Assembly: GCA_033558025.1 (NCBI GenBank)
Contig: JAUCEF010000049.1
Span: forward strand, 1-31,248
Reading direction: 5' to 3'
Origin: Phytophthora sp. 'mugwort'
Lineage: Eukaryota; Oomycota; Peronosporomycetes; Peronosporales; Peronosporaceae
Length of the DNA: 31,248 bases
Shown: piece after piece, positions 10,203-18,739 of the stretch
Layout of the letters: each line of letters opens with the position of its first letter
Position numbering within the stretch: position 1 is the first letter of the stretch
The notes under the pieces: generated by a model
What the model was told of the DNA's origin: nothing
Databases searched by the model: none
Seen by the model: only the letters and a program-made list of their open reading frames with translations
Translations under genes and position numbers: made by a program

Positions 10203-10763
10203 TTAATCCACTATTTCATAAGTATCAGGATCTAATCGATCGATATCATCTATACGTTCACCTGTTTCAACATCTAAATAATGAAAATATCTATATAGAT
10301 TCAGAGGATTTCCAGATCTTGTAATTTTTCTTTTTGGTGGTTTTGGTAAAGAGTCACTATCTGAATCAAAATTTAAATCAGTTGAAAAATTACTAGGAAA
10401 ATCGCTTGGGAAATTGTCGCTATCAAAAAAAAAAGCATCTAGAAATAAATAAAACAAAAAAGATAAAAAAAAAAAAACGAAAATAGTTGGCATATTATCG
10501 TCAATTCTTTTTAAAATACTTTTAGGTTTTTCTTCTTTTTTTAAAGCAGCTTCCTCAGCCTCAGTCTCTAAATCTATAAAATCTTCTAATAAAGTTATTT
10601 CAAGAGGTAAAAGAATTAAAATAAATTTAAAAATATTTTGAAAAAATTTAGGATGTATTTTTAATATATCTTGTATAATTTTATATAGATTATAAGCAAA
10701 AAATATCCTTTTAATAATGTTAAAAAAAATCATAATTTTTATAAAGAAGTAAATAAATGTCAA
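10203..10763 (-). CDS. hypothetical membrane protein orf186
   Basis: An intact 186-residue frame that I do not recognise. It has a hydrophobic, Phe/Ile-rich N-terminus (about residues 1-25) and a second apolar segment (about 43-60). An acidic/basic linker (LETEAEEAALKKEEKPK) follows, then a strong hydrophobic helix (about 93-115). After this comes an Asp/Ser-rich stretch and a charged, soluble C-terminus with an ordinary amino-acid mix (LYRYFHYLDVETGERIDDID). It lies between the two trnG genes on the minus strand. The non-AT-biased composition of the tail argues that it is a real gene. The start is uncertain because several in-frame Met codons occur near the N-terminus. Confidence 0.55.
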   Translation of the reverse strand: MTFIYFFIKIMIFFNIIKRIFFAYNLYKIIQDILKIHPKFFQNIFKFILILLPLEITLLEDFIDLETEAEEAALKKEEKPKSILKRIDDNMPTIFVFFFLSFLFYLFLDAFFFDSDNFPSDFPSNFSTDLNFDSDSDSLPKPPKRKITRSGNPLNLYRYFHYLDVETGERIDDIDRLDPDTYEIVD

Positions 10764-10833
10764 TACTAATATTATTCCCTAATTAAAAAATGGAAATACC
10801 AAATACTGCCTTTGGGTACATTTATTTGAATTA

Positions 10834-10905
10834 AGCAAAAAAAGGGATTTGAACCCTCAACATTAACCTTGGCAAGGTTATACTCTACCATTGAGCTATT
10901 TTTGC
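10834..10905 (-). tRNA. trnG(gcc): tRNA-Gly(gcc)
   Basis: GCAAAAA/TTTTTGC acceptor, GAGGG-TTCAAAT-CCCTT T arm, and anticodon stem TAACC/GGTTA with loop TTGCCAA (GCC). Together with trnG(ucc), all Gly codons can be read. Confidence 0.92.
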
Positions 10906-10918
10906 TAATAAATTATTT

Positions 10919-11446
10919 TTATAATAAAAATAGTGAATTTAATAATAAAAATAATTCATAATGATTTTTTGCATTTGTATGAATAGAAACATCTATTGGA
11001 GGTATATCTTTGAATTTTAAAAATTCAGTTTTTAATTCAAAAAAATCTAAAATATTTCGAATTTGAAAATTTAAAATATTTTGATTTTTAAAATTAAAAT
11101 TTATTTTAGTTAAATTTTGAAAAAGAAAAATCAAAATTTTTTCTAAAAAATTAAAAATATTTTTTTTTCTTAAAGTTATTTTACAACCTATAATTGAATT
11201 TTTTTTGATTTTTAAAAAAATATTATTTTTTTTTGATTTTGTTATTATAGGTTTTTGATTTGTTATTAATTTTAAAAGTAAAATTATATTAATTAATTTT
11301 TTTTTTTCAATATTAGCGTTTTTAAAACCAATATTTAAACATATTTTACTTATTTTAGGTATTTCAAATATATTTTTAAAATTTAATTTTGTTAAAAGAT
11401 CGTATATAGTAATATTTTGATAATGGATTTGTAAATTTTTTTTCAT
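10919..11446 (-). CDS. rpl5: ribosomal protein uL5
   Basis: Mitochondrial large-subunit protein that binds the 5S rRNA/central protuberance region in bacterial-type ribosomes. The 175 residues match the family length. Visible are the N-terminal IPKISKICLNIGF (beta strand with the VxNxG-type motif), QKPIITKSKKNN, IGCKITLRKKN and the C-terminal DIPPIDVSIHTNAKNHYELFLLL block. It follows rpl14 directly (6 bases apart), the same order as in the bacterial spc operon. Its presence makes a mitochondrial 5S rRNA plausible. Confidence 0.95.
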   Translation of the reverse strand: MKKNLQIHYQNITIYDLLTKLNFKNIFEIPKISKICLNIGFKNANIEKKKLINIILLLKLITNQKPIITKSKKNNIFLKIKKNSIIGCKITLRKKNIFNFLEKILIFLFQNLTKINFNFKNQNILNFQIRNILDFFELKTEFLKFKDIPPIDVSIHTNAKNHYELFLLLNSLFLL

Positions 11447-11452
11447 ATATTT

Positions 11453-11824
11453 TTATAAAATATTTGAAGCTAATGCTAATATTTTGAAATTTTTTTTCTT
11501 CCGAAATTCAGAAGTAATCGGACCAAATATACGTGTTCCTAGGGGTTTATTTTGATTATTTAAAATAATTATACAATTTTTATCAAATTTTATTATATTA
11601 CCTATTGTACTTTTTTTTTGATATGTTGTATGTATAATTAAAGCTTTAAATAAATCTCCTTTAATTATTTTAATTTTTTTTTTTTGATTTAAACGTAATT
11701 TTTTAGCAGAAATTAAAATTGTATCCCCAATTTTTCCAATTTTTTTTTTATAAATTTTTATACATTGTCCTATTTTAATACCACTATTATCATTTACTTT
11801 TAATTTAGTTTGAATTTGAATCAT
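11453..11824 (-). CDS. rpl14: ribosomal protein uL14
   Basis: Large-subunit protein at the subunit interface. The 123 residues equal the bacterial length. Visible motifs are the start MIQIQTKLKVNDNSGIK, the central GDLFKALIIHTTYQKK and the C-terminal LGTRIFGPITSEFRKKKNFKILALASNIL, all diagnostic. It starts just after the trnM gene and is followed by rpl5. The pair is separated from the rest of the spc-like cluster by rRNA and tRNA genes. Confidence 0.97.
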   Translation of the reverse strand: MIQIQTKLKVNDNSGIKIGQCIKIYKKKIGKIGDTILISAKKLRLNQKKKIKIIKGDLFKALIIHTTYQKKSTIGNIIKFDKNCIIILNNQNKPLGTRIFGPITSEFRKKKNFKILALASNIL

Positions 11825-11846
11825 AAATTATATATTAATTTTAAAA

Positions 11847-11918
11847 TGATGAGAGTAGGATTTGAACCTACATCTTCAGATTATGAGCCTGATAAGTTAC
11901 CTATTACTCTATCTCATC
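11847..11918 (-). tRNA. trnM(cau): tRNA-Met(cau), copy 1
   Basis: GATGAGA/TCTCATC acceptor with full pairing, GTAGG-TTCAAAT-CCTAC T arm, anticodon stem TCAGG/TCTGA and loop CTCATAA (CAU). One of three CAU tRNAs in the window. Whether it is the elongator or initiator cannot be decided by eye. Confidence 0.9.
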
Positions 11919-11936
11919 TTATATTTTCTTCCTTTT

Positions 11937-12011
11937 TCGGAAGAAAAGGATTTGAACCTTTGATCTTCTGTTCCCAAAACAGACGCATTAGCCAGACTAT
12001 GCTACCTTCCG
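11937..12011 (-). tRNA. trnP(ugg): tRNA-Pro(ugg)
   Basis: CGGAAGG with TCTTCCG acceptor, AAAGG-TTCAAAT-CCTTT T arm, anticodon stem TCTGT/ACAGA and loop TTTGGGA (UGG). Confidence 0.92.
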
Positions 12012-12023
12012 TTTAAAGATAAT

Positions 12024-12095
12024 TAATGATGGTAGGATTTGAACCTACAACATTAGGATTATGATTCCCACGCTCTACCATTAAACTACATCATC
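12024..12095 (-). tRNA. trnM(cau): tRNA-Met(cau), copy 2
   Basis: Acceptor GATGATG/CATCATT has a weak first pair (G1-U72), a feature that favours the initiator among the three CAU tRNAs, though this is inference. Anticodon stem TGGGA/TCCTA holds loop ATCATAA (CAU). Confidence 0.88.
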
Positions 12096-12119
12096 TTATT
12101 AATACTTTATTAATAAAAT

Positions 12120-12208
12120 AAGTCGAAGTGGGATTTGAACCCACGAGTTAATAAATTAACTGATAGTTTAGCAAACTACTGCCTTAAACCTGACTTGGCT
12201 ATTCGACC
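12120..12208 (-). tRNA. trnS(gcu): tRNA-Ser(gcu)
   Basis: GGTCGAA/TTCGACT acceptor, full D arm, anticodon stem GTAGT/ACTAT with loop TTGCTAA (GCU), a long variable arm and GTGGG-TTCAAAT-CCCAC T arm. It is a normal class II serine tRNA that has not lost its D arm. Confidence 0.92.
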
Positions 12209-12220
12209 TAAAATATAAAA

Positions 12221-12292
12221 CTTCTTTGATAGGATTTGAACCTACAACCTAATGGTTAACAGCCATTTGCTCTACCGTTGAGCTACAAAGAA
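12221..12292 (-). tRNA. trnN(guu): tRNA-Asn(guu)
   Basis: TTCTTTG/CAAAGAA acceptor, anticodon stem AATGG/CCATT, loop CTGTTAA (GUU) and GTAGG-TTCAAAT-CCTAT T arm. It lies immediately 3' of rrl on the transcribed strand and could guide rrl 3'-end processing. Confidence 0.92.
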
Positions 12293-12334
12293 ATAATTAT
12301 ATTTTAATTTTTAAAACTTTTAGTATTTTTAAGC

Positions 12335-12602
12335 TAAATATTTTACAATACTTATACTTAAAACCTATTAATGTAATCATCTTTTACAGTTTTTATATGA
12401 AAAATTTTTAAGAATGGTTTCTTACTTAGATGCTTTCAGTAATTATCCAAAATAAATTTAGCTACTCGGCTATGCCTCTCAACAACCGATACACCAGAGA
12501 TTTACCCTTCTCGGTCCTCTCGTACTAGAGTTAGATTCTTGCATTTTTCAAAATATCTATAGAAGATAGGAACCAAACTGTCTCACGACGTTCTAAACCC
12601 AA

Positions 12603-12642
<40 letters not shown>

Positions 12643-12720
12643 AACCTTCTTCAGCTCCAGGATGTGATGAGTCGACATCGAGGTGCCAAACGACTCCGTC
12701 GATAGGAGCTCTTAGGAGTC

Positions 12721-12763
<43 letters not shown>

Positions 12764-13199
12764 AATCTTTCCACAAAGAATTATCGGATCACTATGACCG
12801 ACTTTCGTCCCTGTTTGATATGTCTATCTTACAGTCAAGCAAGCTTTTACCATTATGCTCTACAATTGATAATATTATCCAATTTGAGCTTACCTTTGTA
12901 CACCTCCGTTACTCTTTAGGAGGTGACCGCCCCAGTCAAACTACCAACCATACAATGTCTATTTAAAAAATATTAGTTATTTATTTTAATAAGAGTGGTA
13001 TTTCAAGAATATCTATACAATTTACTAGCGTAAAGGTTTAAAAGATTACCACTTATACTACACATATTAGATAAAATAACAATATAAAGATGTAGTAAAG
13101 GTTCACGGGGTCTTTCCGTCTAACTATAGAAAATCCGCATCTTCACGGATAATTCAAATTCACTGAGTCTATATTGGAGACAGCGGGGATGTCGTTACA

Positions 13200-13256
<57 letters not shown>

Positions 13257-13314
13257 GAGTTACGGCCGCCGTTTACTGGGACTTCCATTTAATGCGCAAA
13301 CATTTCCTTTTAAT

Positions 13315-13352
<38 letters not shown>

Positions 13353-14950
13353 GTTACCATTTAGCAGAGTCCTAAGTTTTTATTAAACAGTCGCAACCCC
13401 CTATTTTGTGACACCTAATTATTAAAAATAATTAGGTACTTTTTATCCCGAAGTTACAAAGTCATTTTGCCGAGTTCCTTCAATATAGTTCTCTCATTCA
13501 CCTTAGTCTACTCGACCTATCCACCTGTGTCGGTTTAGGGTACGGTTTTTAATTAAAAAAGCTATTTCCTGAAAAATTAAAAATTTTTGTCACTTTTTTA
13601 AAAAAATTTAATTTAAAAATTATCCCATCAAAATCTGCTTTCGTCAAATCTTTCTTAGGGGCCGTTTCACTCTATGTAATACATCTTAACATAGAAACCC
13701 TTGGATTTACGGTGATAACGATTTATATTCGTTATTTTTTGTTACTAATGCCAGCATTTTCTTTTCTGATATCTTCAACATATTTCACAATATATCTTTA
13801 TTAACATACAGAATGTTCCGCTACCGTTTTATTAAAAATAAAACTTGCCGCTTCGGTAAATTTCTTAAGTCTCGATACATTTTAGGCGCAAAAAAACTAG
13901 ACCAATGAGCTATTACGCTTTCTTTAAAGGATGGCTGCTTCCAAGCCTACCTATGGGTTGTAATCATTTTTTCACTTCCTTTTTCACTTAGAATATTATT
14001 TAGAGACCTTAGCGATCAATCTGGGCTGTTTCCCTTTTGACAAAAGACCTTAGCGCCTAATGTCTGTCTATTTAAATTACTTTTTTTTGTATTCGGAGTT
14101 TCCAAGAATTCAGTAAGTTTTTACACCCCCTAGCTCAATGAGTGCTCTACCCCAAAAAAAGATTTTAAATGCTCTACTTCAATAGATTTCGCGGAAAACC
14201 AGCTATCTCTGAGTTTGATTAGCCTTTCACTCCTAACCACAAATCATCTCCATATTTTGCCACATATGTGAGTTCGATCCTTCAAATAGTTTTACCTATT
14301 TTTCAATCTGTTCATGGTTAGATCACTCAGTTTCGGGTCTTATTTATATAACTAAAAAGCTTTTTAAAACTTGATTTATCTACGCCTACTTTATTAAATT
14401 AAGCTTGCTATAAAAATAAACTTGCTGGCCCATTATGCAAAAGGTACACTGTTACTTTTTAAAAAAGTTTCAATTGATTGTTAACATTAAGTTTCAGAAT
14501 TATTTCAAACTCAAAAGTTCTTTTTCACCTTTCCTTTACAGTACTTGTCCACTATCGATCATTAATTTTTAAAAGGTTTTGAGGGTGGTTCCCCAATATT
14601 CAAAAAGGCTTACACATAACCCTTTTTACTATTATAAAAACAATTATTATTCTACAGGACTTTCACCTTTTTAAGTAAATTTTTCAAAATTTTTCAAATA
14701 TTTTTTTATTTTTATAAACCTAATTTCCATTTTCACTCGTCATTACTAACGGAATCTCGTTTGATTTTTTTAACAGTTACTTAGATATTTCAATTCACTG
14801 TTTTTAAAATTTTCACAAAAAAAAAGTTTTCTTTAGGAAATTTTTATTTCAAAATAAAATATTATTTAATAAAACTTTTCGCATTTTTTACGTCCTAAAA
14901 ATCAAATTAATGCCAAGGCATCCACTTAATGCTTTTATTATTATTTATAC
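12335..14950 (-). rRNA. rrl: large subunit ribosomal RNA
   Basis: Peptidyl-transferase rRNA of about 2.6 kb, continuous. On the minus strand the 5' marker GCATTAAGTGGATGCCTTGG lies at about 14911-14930. GCGTAATAGCTCATTGGTCT is at about 13900-13919, the PTC-region GGATAACAGGCTGAT at about 12722-12736, and the sarcin-ricin loop AGTACGAGAGGACCGAG at about 12509-12525. The 3' marker GCATCTAAGTAAGAAACC lies at about 12417-12434. Ends are approximate (a few tens of bases). No intron and no fragmentation were noticed. Confidence 0.97.
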
Positions 14951-14976
14951 TTAAACCATATAAATGGTTTAAATTT

Positions 14977-15729
14977 TTATTTTTTTTTCAAATATTCATT
15001 AATTAATTTTAAATTTAAATGAAAAGGATATAAAATTGTTTTATAAGAAGGTTCTTTAAAAAACATACCTGTTTTTATTTTTTTATTTCTATGTAAATAA
15101 GAAGTTATTAAAGGTTTTGATGGTTTTTTTTCACCTAAAATATAATAAATATTATTTTTATAAGAATATTTGTTATTTTTTTGATAAGGATATTTATTAT
15201 AACGTTTATAAGAAGAAGAATATTTATTCTTTTCTTGATTAAAATGCTGTTTATAAAATTTTTTATCTCCTTTCAAACTATTATTTTTTTGAAAATTTCT
15301 AGTTCTTTGAAAACCTTCATTTTTTTGAAAATTTCTATTTTTTTGAAAACCTTCATTTTTTTGAAAATTTCTATTTTTTTGAAAATTTCTATTTTTTTGA
15401 AAACCTTCATTTTTTTGAAAATTTCTATTTTTTTGAAAACCTTCATTTTTTTGAAAATTTCTATTTTTTTGAAAACCTTCATTTTTTTGAAAATTTCTAG
15501 TTCTTTGAAAACCTTCATTTTTTTGAAAATTTCTAGTTCTTTGAAAATCTTCGTTTTTTTGAAAATTTCTAGTTCTTTGAAAATCTTCGTTTTTTTGAGA
15601 ATTTTTATTTTTTTGAAAATTTCTATTTTTTTGAAAACCTTCGTTTTTTTGAGAATTTCTATTTTTTTGAAAACCCTCGTTTTTTTGAGAATTTTTATTT
15701 CTTTGAAAATTTTTATTATCCTTTTGCAT
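14977..15729 (-). CDS. hypothetical tandem-repeat protein orf250
   Basis: A 250-residue intact frame that I do not recognise. Residues 8-151 are 24 consecutive hexapeptides, mostly alternating FQKNRN and FQKNEG with variants (FQRTRN, SQKNEG, FQKNED), giving a highly basic, Gln/Asn-rich tract. The C-terminal ~99 residues are not repetitive: a Lys/Tyr-rich linker, then LGEKKPSKPLITSYLHRNKK and a final EPSYKTILYPFHLNLKLINE stretch that looks like a small folded or RNA-binding domain. Its ATG lies 2 bases past the rps4 stop and it precedes rrl, so it may be a ribosomal-protein-operon member that gained a repeat expansion. Function unknown. Confidence 0.7.
   Translation of the reverse strand: MQKDNKNFQRNKNSQKNEGFQKNRNSQKNEGFQKNRNFQKNKNSQKNEDFQRTRNFQKNEDFQRTRNFQKNEGFQRTRNFQKNEGFQKNRNFQKNEGFQKNRNFQKNEGFQKNRNFQKNRNFQKNEGFQKNRNFQKNEGFQRTRNFQKNNSLKGDKKFYKQHFNQEKNKYSSSYKRYNKYPYQKNNKYSYKNNIYYILGEKKPSKPLITSYLHRNKKIKTGMFFKEPSYKTILYPFHLNLKLINEYLKKK
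15277..15708 (-). repeat. 18/36-bp coding tandem repeat inside orf250
   Basis: Twenty-four in-frame 18-bp units (often as 36-bp pairs) encode hexapeptides beginning FQKN or a variant. All lengths are multiples of three, so the frame is kept despite the expansion. The array is also open on the opposite strand, which explains antisense frames there. Confidence 0.9.
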
Positions 15730-15731
15730 AT

Positions 15732-16193
15732 TTATTTAATAATATGAATAATATCACCTTTATGTAATATAAAATTAGATTTACTTATAATTTTATTATT
15801 AACCTTAATTTTTTTATGATTAATTAATTGTTTTGCTTGAAAAATAGTTTTAACTAATTTTAATCTTACAAGATTTATATCTAAGCGACTTTCTAATAAA
15901 ATTACAAATTTTTTAAAGATATTTATTTTATTATCTTTTTTTAATAATTTTTGAAATAAATTTTTTAATTGATATTCATGAATACATCCATAAAAATTCC
16001 GAAATTGTTGTTTTTCAAATAATCTTTTTTGAAAAAATTTTTTACGTTTTTCAGGTTTTATTTCTTTTCGATATCTTAATTTTTTTTTAAATAAATTCCA
16101 TTTTTTTGATTTTAATTTTAATAAGTTTAAATTTTTATGTATGTTCCTATTATTTTGAAAACATATTTTATTTCTCGGTCTTAATTTATTCAT
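15732..16193 (-). CDS. rps4: ribosomal protein uS4
   Basis: Small-subunit assembly protein. At 153 residues it is shorter than bacterial S4 (about 200) because the N-terminal domain is reduced. The C-terminal S4 RNA-binding domain is clear: LESRLDINLVRLKLVKTIFQ AKQLINHKKIKVNN then the ending KGDIIHIIK (about residues 100-153). The N-terminus MNKLRPRNKICFQ is basic, as in mitochondrial S4. It follows rps2 (8 bases apart) and abuts orf250. Confidence 0.92.
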   Translation of the reverse strand: MNKLRPRNKICFQNNRNIHKNLNLLKLKSKKWNLFKKKLRYRKEIKPEKRKKFFQKRLFEKQQFRNFYGCIHEYQLKNLFQKLLKKDNKINIFKKFVILLESRLDINLVRLKLVKTIFQAKQLINHKKIKVNNKIISKSNFILHKGDIIHIIK

Positions 16194-16201
16194 CTTATTT
16201 A

Positions 16202-16795
16202 TTAAAATATTTTACGTAATAAATACATTAAAGTATATATTGATTGAATATTTTTAGAATTCATTACTACAGGATAATTAATATTTTGTATAGTTTGACT
16301 TGTATTTACTAATGAAATAGTAGGAATTTTTAAAACAGAAAGTTCTTGATTTAAAAAAGTATCTTTTACAGAACTTTTTATAACTAAAATTAATTTAATT
16401 TCATTTTCTTTTAATAAATAATTAATTATCTTATTAAATGTTGTATTCATAATTTTATTAGTAATTAAACCATTTACCCATTCTTTTGTAAAAAAAATGA
16501 TATTTGGATTTTTTTTTATAAAAGATGTAGTTAATAAAAATTTAATTTCATTATCATTCCCTATTATTAAAATTTTTTCATTTTTTTTTAATATAATTTT
16601 AGTTAAATTAAATATACGTTTTAAAAAAAATGAAACATTTTTTAAATTAAGTATAGTATAATCATGTCTACTTCCAAATATAAAAGATAATAATTCTTTA
16701 TTTGTATCTATTAAAGATTCTCCATACATATTTTTTGATTTAAATAATAAATTTAATAAAATATTATTATGTTTTTTTTTTTTTTTTTGTATCAT
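16202..16795 (-). CDS. rps2: ribosomal protein uS2
   Basis: Small-subunit head protein. The 197 residues are somewhat short for the family. Recognisable are LIDTNKELLSFIFGSRHDYTI near the N-terminus (the equivalent of the bacterial GxRxGxHIID strand-helix), FFTKEWVNGLITN (W-xx-GxLTN motif, about residue 105), and the C-terminal LKIPTISLVNTSQTIQNINY PVVMNSKN block, matching the usual IPxIxxVDTN..YPIPxN. It lies between rpl6 and rps4 with 6-8-base gaps, so it is part of a tight operon. Confidence 0.93.
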   Translation of the reverse strand: MIQKKKKKHNNILLNLLFKSKNMYGESLIDTNKELLSFIFGSRHDYTILNLKNVSFFLKRIFNLTKIILKKNEKILIIGNDNEIKFLLTTSFIKKNPNIIFFTKEWVNGLITNKIMNTTFNKIINYLLKENEIKLILVIKSSVKDTFLNQELSVLKIPTISLVNTSQTIQNINYPVVMNSKNIQSIYTLMYLLRKIF

Positions 16796-16801
16796 ATTTA
16801 A

Positions 16802-17407
16802 TTATTTTTTACTTTTTTTTCCCTCTTTTTGTAAAATTTTTTCATTTTTTAATAATAAACCTTTTCCTTTATATGGTTCAGGTTTTTTATGATTTTTAAT
16901 ATAATGTACAAATTGATGTAAAAAAATATAATCGATACTACTAAAAATTAAAGTATTTGTTTGATTAATAATTTCAATATTTAATGGAATTGGAATTCTA
17001 ATATTATGACTAAAACCTAATTTTAAAATTAAAGTATTATTTTCAATAAAAGCTTTAAAACCTATACCTTTTAATATTAAATTAATTTTAAAACCTTGTA
17101 AAACACCTTTTATTTTTATTTTTATTAATTTATTGTATAAATTTAAAATACTTTTTTTTTTTTTATTTTTATTAACAATAATTAATAATTTATTTTTTTT
17201 TATAAAAAAATATAAATCATTAATTATTGTTAAAGATAATAAACCTAAAGATGTTTCAAAAAAAATTATTTTATTATTACTATAAATTTTTAAATCTGTT
17301 GGAAAAATAAAAGTTTTATCAATAAAAAATAAATTAATATTTCCTAAAGAACTTTTAAAAAAATTTTTATTTTTTAATTTAACATTTTTTTTTATTATTT
17401 TTATCAT
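16802..17407 (-). CDS. rpl6: ribosomal protein uL6
   Basis: Large-subunit protein near the factor-binding region. The 201 residues show the two-domain L6 fold. The diagnostic C-terminal PEPYKGKGLLLKNEKILQKE GKKSKK is present (usually RxPEPYKGKGIRY), preceded by GFSHNIRIPIPLNIEII. It sits between rps8 and rps2; the spc order rps14-rps8-rpl6 is preserved. Confidence 0.94.
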   Translation of the reverse strand: MIKIIKKNVKLKNKNFFKSSLGNINLFFIDKTFIFPTDLKIYSNNKIIFFETSLGLLSLTIINDLYFFIKKNKLLIIVNKNKKKKSILNLYNKLIKIKIKGVLQGFKINLILKGIGFKAFIENNTLILKLGFSHNIRIPIPLNIEIINQTNTLIFSSIDYIFLHQFVHYIKNHKKPEPYKGKGLLLKNEKILQKEGKKSKK

Positions 17408-17413
17408 AATTTT

Positions 17414-17794
17414 TTAAATAATTTTACAAATCAATTCACCACCAACATTTAATTTTTTAGCTTGTAAATCTGTTAAAATACCAATAGATGTTGAAAGAAT
17501 ATAAAATCCTGTTTTTTTTTTATATAAATCCTTATTAGCAATATATAAACGTTTTCCCGGTTTTGATAAACGTTTTATTTCAGTAATAACTGCTTTATTT
17601 TTTCTATATTTTAAATAAATCTCTAATTGATTTTTGGAATTTATCTTATAACTTTTTATAAAACCTTCTTTAATTAAGATATTTAAAATATTTATACTTT
17701 GTTTTGATTTTTGTTGTACTATTTTTGATTTTTTTACTAAATAACCATTTTTTATTTTTGAAAATAAATTGGAAAGAGTATCTGTTATAATCAT
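17414..17794 (-). CDS. rps8: ribosomal protein uS8
   Basis: Small-subunit central-domain protein of 126 residues. The N-terminus DTLSNLFSKIKNGYLVKKSK matches D-x-isnmltrIrNg. The C-terminus RLSKPGKRLYIANKDLYKK and STSIGILTDLQAKKLNVGGE match SKPGxRxY..STS.GilTd.eAr...vGGe. It is preceded by rps14 (7 bases apart) and followed by rpl6. Confidence 0.95.
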   Translation of the reverse strand: MIITDTLSNLFSKIKNGYLVKKSKIVQQKSKQSINILNILIKEGFIKSYKINSKNQLEIYLKYRKNKAVITEIKRLSKPGKRLYIANKDLYKKKTGFYILSTSIGILTDLQAKKLNVGGELICKII

Positions 17795-17801
17795 AATTAA
17801 A

Positions 17802-18101
17802 TTACCAACTATATTTAGAAATACCGGGTAAAAACCCTTTTGATGCTAATTTACGTAATTGGATTCTGGATATTTTAAATAAACGATAAATACTTTTAGA
17901 ACGTCCAGTTAAAACACACACATTTTTAATTCTAGTAATTGATGAATTTTGATGGAAAAAAAACCACTTTTGTTGTAATTTCCATCTTAAATTTTTTTCA
18001 ATATTTAAATTTTTTGAAAGAATTTTTAAAGTTAATCTATTTTTTTCAAAATTTTTAAATAAATTACGTTGTTTAATATTTTTTTTAATTTTTTTTTGCA
18101 T
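17802..18101 (-). CDS. rps14: ribosomal protein uS14
   Basis: Small-subunit head protein, 99 residues starting MQKKIKKNIKQRNLFKNFEK. The frame stays open further upstream to 18233, but that part runs through trnA and into trnK, so I use the ATG at 18101. The C-terminal motif CVLTGRSKSIYRLFKISRIQ LRKLASKGFLPGISKYSW is typical of S14 (CxxTGRxrgvyRkfxlsRixfRelA..G.lpGixKxSW). It is a zinc-free type: no CxxC pairs. Confidence 0.95.
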   Translation of the reverse strand: MQKKIKKNIKQRNLFKNFEKNRLTLKILSKNLNIEKNLRWKLQQKWFFFHQNSSITRIKNVCVLTGRSKSIYRLFKISRIQLRKLASKGFLPGISKYSW

Positions 18102-18127
18102 AAAATTATATTTAAGAAAGATAAATA

Positions 18128-18200
18128 TGGAGATAATCGGATTCGAACCGATAACATTATATTTGCAAAACATACTTTCTACCAGTTGAAATATATCCCC
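18128..18200 (-). tRNA. trnA(ugc): tRNA-Ala(ugc)
   Basis: GGGGATA/TATCTCC acceptor, ATCGG-TTCGAAT-CCGAT T arm, D stem TTTC/GAAA, anticodon stem TATGT/ATATA and loop TTTGCAA (UGC). Reading the loop as GCA (Cys) would break the anticodon stem, and a separate trnC exists. Confidence 0.88.
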
Positions 18201-18202
18201 AA

Positions 18203-18275
18203 TAAGTGTATTGGGATTTGAACCCAAGACCATCAGATTAAAAGTCCGGTGCTCTACCAGCTGAGCTATACACTT
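18203..18275 (-). tRNA. trnK(uuu): tRNA-Lys(uuu)
   Basis: AAGTGTA/TACACTT acceptor, GCTC/GAGC D stem, anticodon loop CTTTTAA (UUU) and TTGGG-TTCAAAT-CCCAA T arm. Only two bases separate it from trnA. Confidence 0.93.
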
Positions 18276-18285
18276 ATTTAAAAAA

Positions 18286-18678
18286 TTAATTAATTCTTAT
18301 AAAAATTTTATTTAATAATAAAAATTTTTTATTTAAAATATAATTAATTTTTTGTTTTAATATTTTATTAAAAATTGAAGTTTTTTGTATTTTAATATTT
18401 TGATTTTTTTTATAAATAGATAATTTTTTTGTTATAAATAACTCAAAATTAAAACAAAAAGTTTTATAAGAATTATTAAAAAAATAAATAATATTATTTT
18501 TTTCAAAATTAATTTGATTTTTTTTTTTATTATCAAAAATTATTTTTTTTTTTCTAAATTTTAAATTATAACAAATTTTAGGTAAAAAAAAATAAGTAAT
18601 AAAAAAATAAAAATTAAAAAAAAAAAATAAAAACCAAGAAACTTGATTAAAAAATGAAAATTGATCGAATTGTGGCAT
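18286..18678 (-). CDS. atp8: ATP synthase F0 subunit 8
   Basis: Small membrane subunit of the complex V stator. The N-terminus MPQFDQFSFFNQVSWFLFFF matches the family signature MPQLDxxtffsQ.fWl, followed by one long hydrophobic helix (about residues 12-32) and a basic Lys/Asn-rich tail. At 130 residues it is long compared with animal ATP8 but normal for protist and plant versions. It is preceded by a broken frame and followed by trnK. The frame is intact and is the last clean minus-strand gene before the indel-rich part of the window. Confidence 0.9.
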   Translation of the reverse strand: MPQFDQFSFFNQVSWFLFFFFNFYFFITYFFLPKICYNLKFRKKKIIFDNKKKNQINFEKNNIIYFFNNSYKTFCFNFELFITKKLSIYKKNQNIKIQKTSIFNKILKQKINYILNKKFLLLNKIFIRIN

Positions 18679-18739
18679 AATTTTATAATAAATTTTTATT
18701 TCTTCAACATATATTTTTCTTGAAAGAACACTTTTATTT

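Noticed and set aside
11810..12016. 68-residue plus-strand frame with RVGFEPTSSDYEP- and FEPLIFCSQNRR-like text
   Set aside because: It is the antisense of trnM and trnP; GFEP-type peptides are the well-known mistranslation of tRNA T arms.
15273..15518. 81-residue minus-strand frame of KKMKVFKKIEIF repeats
   Set aside because: A second frame through the same 18-bp repeats as orf250, arising only from the repeat.
15181..15747. Long plus-strand frame rich in Ile/Leu/Phe (FLKIS/FLKTF repeats)
   Set aside because: It is the antisense of the orf250 coding repeat; the 18-bp unit has no stop in either strand, and no start context or homology supports it.
18102..18233. N-terminal extension of rps14
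   Set aside because: The upstream open frame is a translation of trnA and part of trnK; the ATG at 18101 gives a normal S14 N-terminus.
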